Shown here: positions 61,908-64,000 of the stretch, piece after piece | How positions within the stretch are numbered: the stretch's first letter is position 1 | Layout: the number at the start of each line of letters is the position of its first letter | Assembly: GCF_004785665.1 (NCBI RefSeq) | Contig: NZ_SRPJ01000001.1 | Location: 620,001-684,000 of the forward strand | DNA length: 64,000 nt | Reading direction: 5' to 3' | Origin: Staphylococcus pragensis | GTDB taxonomy: Bacteria > Bacillota > Bacilli > Staphylococcales > Staphylococcaceae | Program-made: the position numbers and the translations under genes | The notes under the pieces: model-generated | What the model saw: the letters and a program-made list of their open reading frames with translations, nothing else | Databases searched by the model: none | What the model was told of the DNA's origin: nothing

Positions 61908-62177
61908 ATGGCTAAAAAATCAAAAATCGCAAAAGAAATGAAAAGAGAAAAATTAGTTAATCAATATTACGAATTAAGAAAAGAATTAAAAGCGAAAGGT
62001 GATTACGAAACTTTAAGAAAATTACCAAGAGATTCTTCACCAACGCGTTTAACTAGAAGATGTAAAGTAACAGGAAGACCTAGAGGTGTTTTGAGAAAAT
62101 TTGAAATGTCTCGTATTGCGTTTAGAGAACATGCACATAAAGGTCAAATTCCTGGTGTGAAAAAATCAAGTTGGTAA
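61908..62177 (+). CDS. rpsN: 30S ribosomal protein S14, zinc-independent form
   Basis: 89 residues, the longer S14 type, with [20 protein letters not shown] and only one Cys, hence no CxxC zinc sites. In Bacillus such a copy replaces the zinc form when zinc is short. The Zur box directly upstream fits that role. ATG behind AAAAAGGAG. The zinc-binding paralogue is expected in the main ribosomal operon, not in this window. Confidence 0.96.
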   Translation: MAKKSKIAKEMKREKLVNQYYELRKELKAKGDYETLRKLPRDSSPTRLTRRCKVTGRPRGVLRKFEMSRIAFREHAHKGQIPGVKKSSW

Positions 62178-62333
62178 ACTTTTATAAAAAGTACTACTTT
62201 AGTCCATTTACAATATAAATAAAAGGTTGTAAAGTATATAAGGGTGAAAATCATGAATGATTTATGTAAATGCTTTGTAAATTGTTCGTATTTTCAATGT
62301 TAAATAAATTTATATAGGGGCTATGAAATTAAA

Positions 62334-63317
62334 ATGAAAATTTTTGACTATGAAGATATCCAATTAATTCCAAATAAATGTATTGTTGAAAGTAGATCAG
62401 AATGTGACACAACGGTTCAATTTGGACCAAAAACTTTTAAATTACCAGTAGTACCAGCAAATATGCAAACAGTTATGAATGAAGAACTTGCACAATGGTT
62501 TGCAGAAAACGATTATTTCTATATCATGCACCGTTTTGACGAAGCAGGTCGTATTCCATTTATCGAAAAAATGCAAAACAAAGGTTTATTTGCGTCAATT
62601 TCTGTAGGTGTTAAAAAGAATGAATTCCAATTCGTTGAAGAGTTAGCTGAAAAAGGTTTAGTACCAGAATATATTACTATTGATATTGCACACGGTCACT
62701 CAGATTCAGTTATTAATATGATTAAACATATTAAACAACACTTACCTGAATCATTTGTTATTGCAGGTAATGTAGGAACTCCTGAAGGCGTAAGAGAATT
62801 AGAAAATGCTGGCGCAGATGCTACGAAAGTAGGTATTGGTCCAGGACGAGTTTGTATTACTAAAATTAAAACAGGATTTGGTACAGGCGGTTGGCAATTA
62901 GCTGCATTAAATATTTGTAGCAAAGCTGCTCGTAAACCAATTATTGCTGACGGCGGTATTAGAACACATGGTGATATCGCTAAATCTATTAGATTCGGAG
63001 CAAGCATGGTAATGATTGGATCATTGTTTGCAGCACACGAAGAATCTCCAGGTGAAACTGTTGAATTAGAAGGTAAACGTTATAAAGAATACTTTGGTAG
63101 TGCTTCTGAATTCCAAAAAGGTGAACACAAAAATGTTGAAGGTAAAAAAATGTTTGTAGAGCATAAAGGTTCACTAAAAGACACATTAGTTGAAATGCAA
63201 CAAGACCTTCAAAGTTCAATTTCATATGCTGGTGGTAAAGATTTAAAATCATTAACAACAGTAGATTATGTCATTGTAAGAAATTCAATTTTCAATGGGG
63301 ACAGCGACAGAGGTTAA
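62334..63317 (+). CDS. guaC: GMP reductase
   Basis: Converts GMP to IMP with NADPH for purine balance. 327 residues, IMPDH/GMPR barrel without a CBS domain. [11 protein letters not shown] carries the catalytic Cys; [12 protein letters not shown] and GSLFAAHEE bind the phosphate. ATG at 62334 behind AGGGG. The 156-base leader holds GTTCG-like words, but no full PurBox or purine riboswitch. The next gene starts 25 bases later. Confidence 0.96.
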   Translation: MKIFDYEDIQLIPNKCIVESRSECDTTVQFGPKTFKLPVVPANMQTVMNEELAQWFAENDYFYIMHRFDEAGRIPFIEKMQNKGLFASISVGVKKNEFQFVEELAEKGLVPEYITIDIAHGHSDSVINMIKHIKQHLPESFVIAGNVGTPEGVRELENAGADATKVGIGPGRVCITKIKTGFGTGGWQLAALNICSKAARKPIIADGGIRTHGDIAKSIRFGASMVMIGSLFAAHEESPGETVELEGKRYKEYFGSASEFQKGEHKNVEGKKMFVEHKGSLKDTLVEMQQDLQSSISYAGGKDLKSLTTVDYVIVRNSIFNGDSDRG

Positions 63318-63342
63318 TTATAAAAAGTGGCAGGTGTGACTT

Positions 63343-64000
63343 ATTAAAAAATTTCTTTTATTTTCATTGTTATTGTTGTCCTTTATCTTAATAGTGCCAC
63401 TCAACGAAAGTCCATCCCTCATTCATTTACAAAATGACGTTCAAGCTAAAGTCAGTAAATGGATGAATGGGGATACTAGTGTTAAAAATAATACGTTAAA
63501 AGTTCCGAAAGATCAGGAATTTGCAATTAATAATATACAATTGAATACATCTAAAAGCGAAGTTGAAAAACACTTAGGTCAACCTAAGCGAGTGACCACG
63601 AATGAATATGGATTAAAATGGTTTACTTATTATGATGGCGACTATAATAACTTTGTTATGGTAAGCTATTTAAATAATAAGGTCAACGCACTATATAGTA
63701 ATCAAAATATTATTACGTCTAAATCGAAAATAAAATATAATACACCTAAAGAGGTTGTTGAAAAACGTTTAGGTCAACCTATAAATGAAGTAGTTAAAGG
63801 AAGATATCGTTTCGAAGTTAAAGATGATGAATATGATGTCTTCCATAAAGATCATGTATATTCTACAGTATTTTATGATAAGCATAACAATAATGGTGTT
63901 ACTGCACTATTACAAGTTAGTGAAGCGATGGAGAATCGATTGTCTCAACAATACGGCGCGCCATCCTCTGCTTTAGAAAAAAGCTTTGAATATCAAAATT
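63343..64000 (+). CDS. CAP-associated-domain secreted protein, start ATT, 3' end cut off
   Basis: Frame open from an in-frame TGA to the window edge. The product begins (I/M)KKFLLFSLLLLSFILIVPL, a signal peptide or anchor, then two similar segments: LNTSKSEVEKHLGQPKRVT and YNTPKEVVEKRLGQPINEV, typical of the CAP-associated N-terminal domain of staphylococcal proteins whose C-terminus is an SCP/CAP domain. There is no ATG, GTG or TTG between the stop and KKF; ATT at 63343, 6 bases after CAGGTG, is the only start that keeps the basic residues. Located behind guaC. Confidence 0.8.
   Translation, partial: MKKFLLFSLLLLSFILIVPLNESPSLIHLQNDVQAKVSKWMNGDTSVKNNTLKVPKDQEFAINNIQLNTSKSEVEKHLGQPKRVTTNEYGLKWFTYYDGDYNNFVMVSYLNNKVNALYSNQNIITSKSKIKYNTPKEVVEKRLGQPINEVVKGRYRFEVKDDEYDVFHKDHVYSTVFYDKHNNNGVTALLQVSEAMENRLSQQYGAPSSALEKSFEYQN

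Noticed and set aside
62178..62333. Possible PurBox or purine riboswitch before guaC
   Set aside because: Only one GTTCG half-site and no paired element or purine aptamer core.

Overview
The window is a stretch of low-GC Firmicute chromosome. Gene content, order and protein sequences point to the genus Staphylococcus: truB-ribF-rpsO-pnp-rnjB-ftsK, recA, rny, mutSL, glpPFKD, miaA-hfq, glnRA, nuc, hom-thrCB, katA-rpmG-rpsN-guaC. The proteins resemble S. aureus products but differ at many positions, so a coagulase-negative species is likely; the species cannot be fixed from the sequence alone. Almost all of it is core chromosome. There is no IS element, prophage, CRISPR array, tRNA or rRNA.

Layout. 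1-6.4 kb: tRNA modification, flavin synthesis, ribosomal protein S15 and RNA decay (pnp, RNase J2). 6.6-15.1 kb: ftsK/spoIIIE and the ymf block (GntR regulator, two M16-peptidase-like proteins, SDR, ACT/P-loop protein, RodZ-like protein, pgsA). 15.2-20.9 kb: cinA, SOS-controlled recA, rny, a small reverse-strand orphan gene and ymdB. 21-27.5 kb: 2-oxoacid:ferredoxin oxidoreductase (korAB), a poly-gamma-glutamate-hydrolase-like protein, a thiamine-binding protein, miaB-ricA and thiW. 27.8-33 kb: mutSL and glpP. 33.4-38.9 kb: glycerol uptake and catabolism with two attenuator leaders and a cre site in the glpF promoter, then a lysophospholipase-like hydrolase. 38.9-45.3 kb: miaA-hfq, gpx, hflX, a PLP lyase, and glnRA with a GlnR box. 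45.5-51.9 kb: threonine aldolase, cardiolipin synthase, several small orphan proteins, a membrane-anchored nuclease, a NERD-like membrane protein and an NTase-like orphan with a cre site at its transcription start. 52-57.7 kb: aspartokinase (one-base frameshift) divergent from hom-thrC-thrB, then a HAD phosphatase. 57.8-64 kb: orphan gene, amino-acid permease, katA (PerR box), rpmG, zinc-independent rpsN (Zur box), guaC, and the start of a CAP-associated-domain protein that seems to use an ATT start codon.

Themes. RNA metabolism is concentrated here: PNPase, RNase J2, RNase Y, its partner RicA, Hfq, MiaA/MiaB, TruB and S15. Regulatory sites recognisable by eye include LexA, PerR, Zur, GlnR, CcpA (cre) and CodY motifs. 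The most distinctive items are the frameshifted lysC, the cre-controlled orphan at 51.3 kb, a palindrome at the rny start site, the structured recA leader and post-hfq element, a STAR-like repeat, the PGA-hydrolase-like gene and the ATT-initiated gene at the right edge. I found no clear new defence or biosynthetic system.
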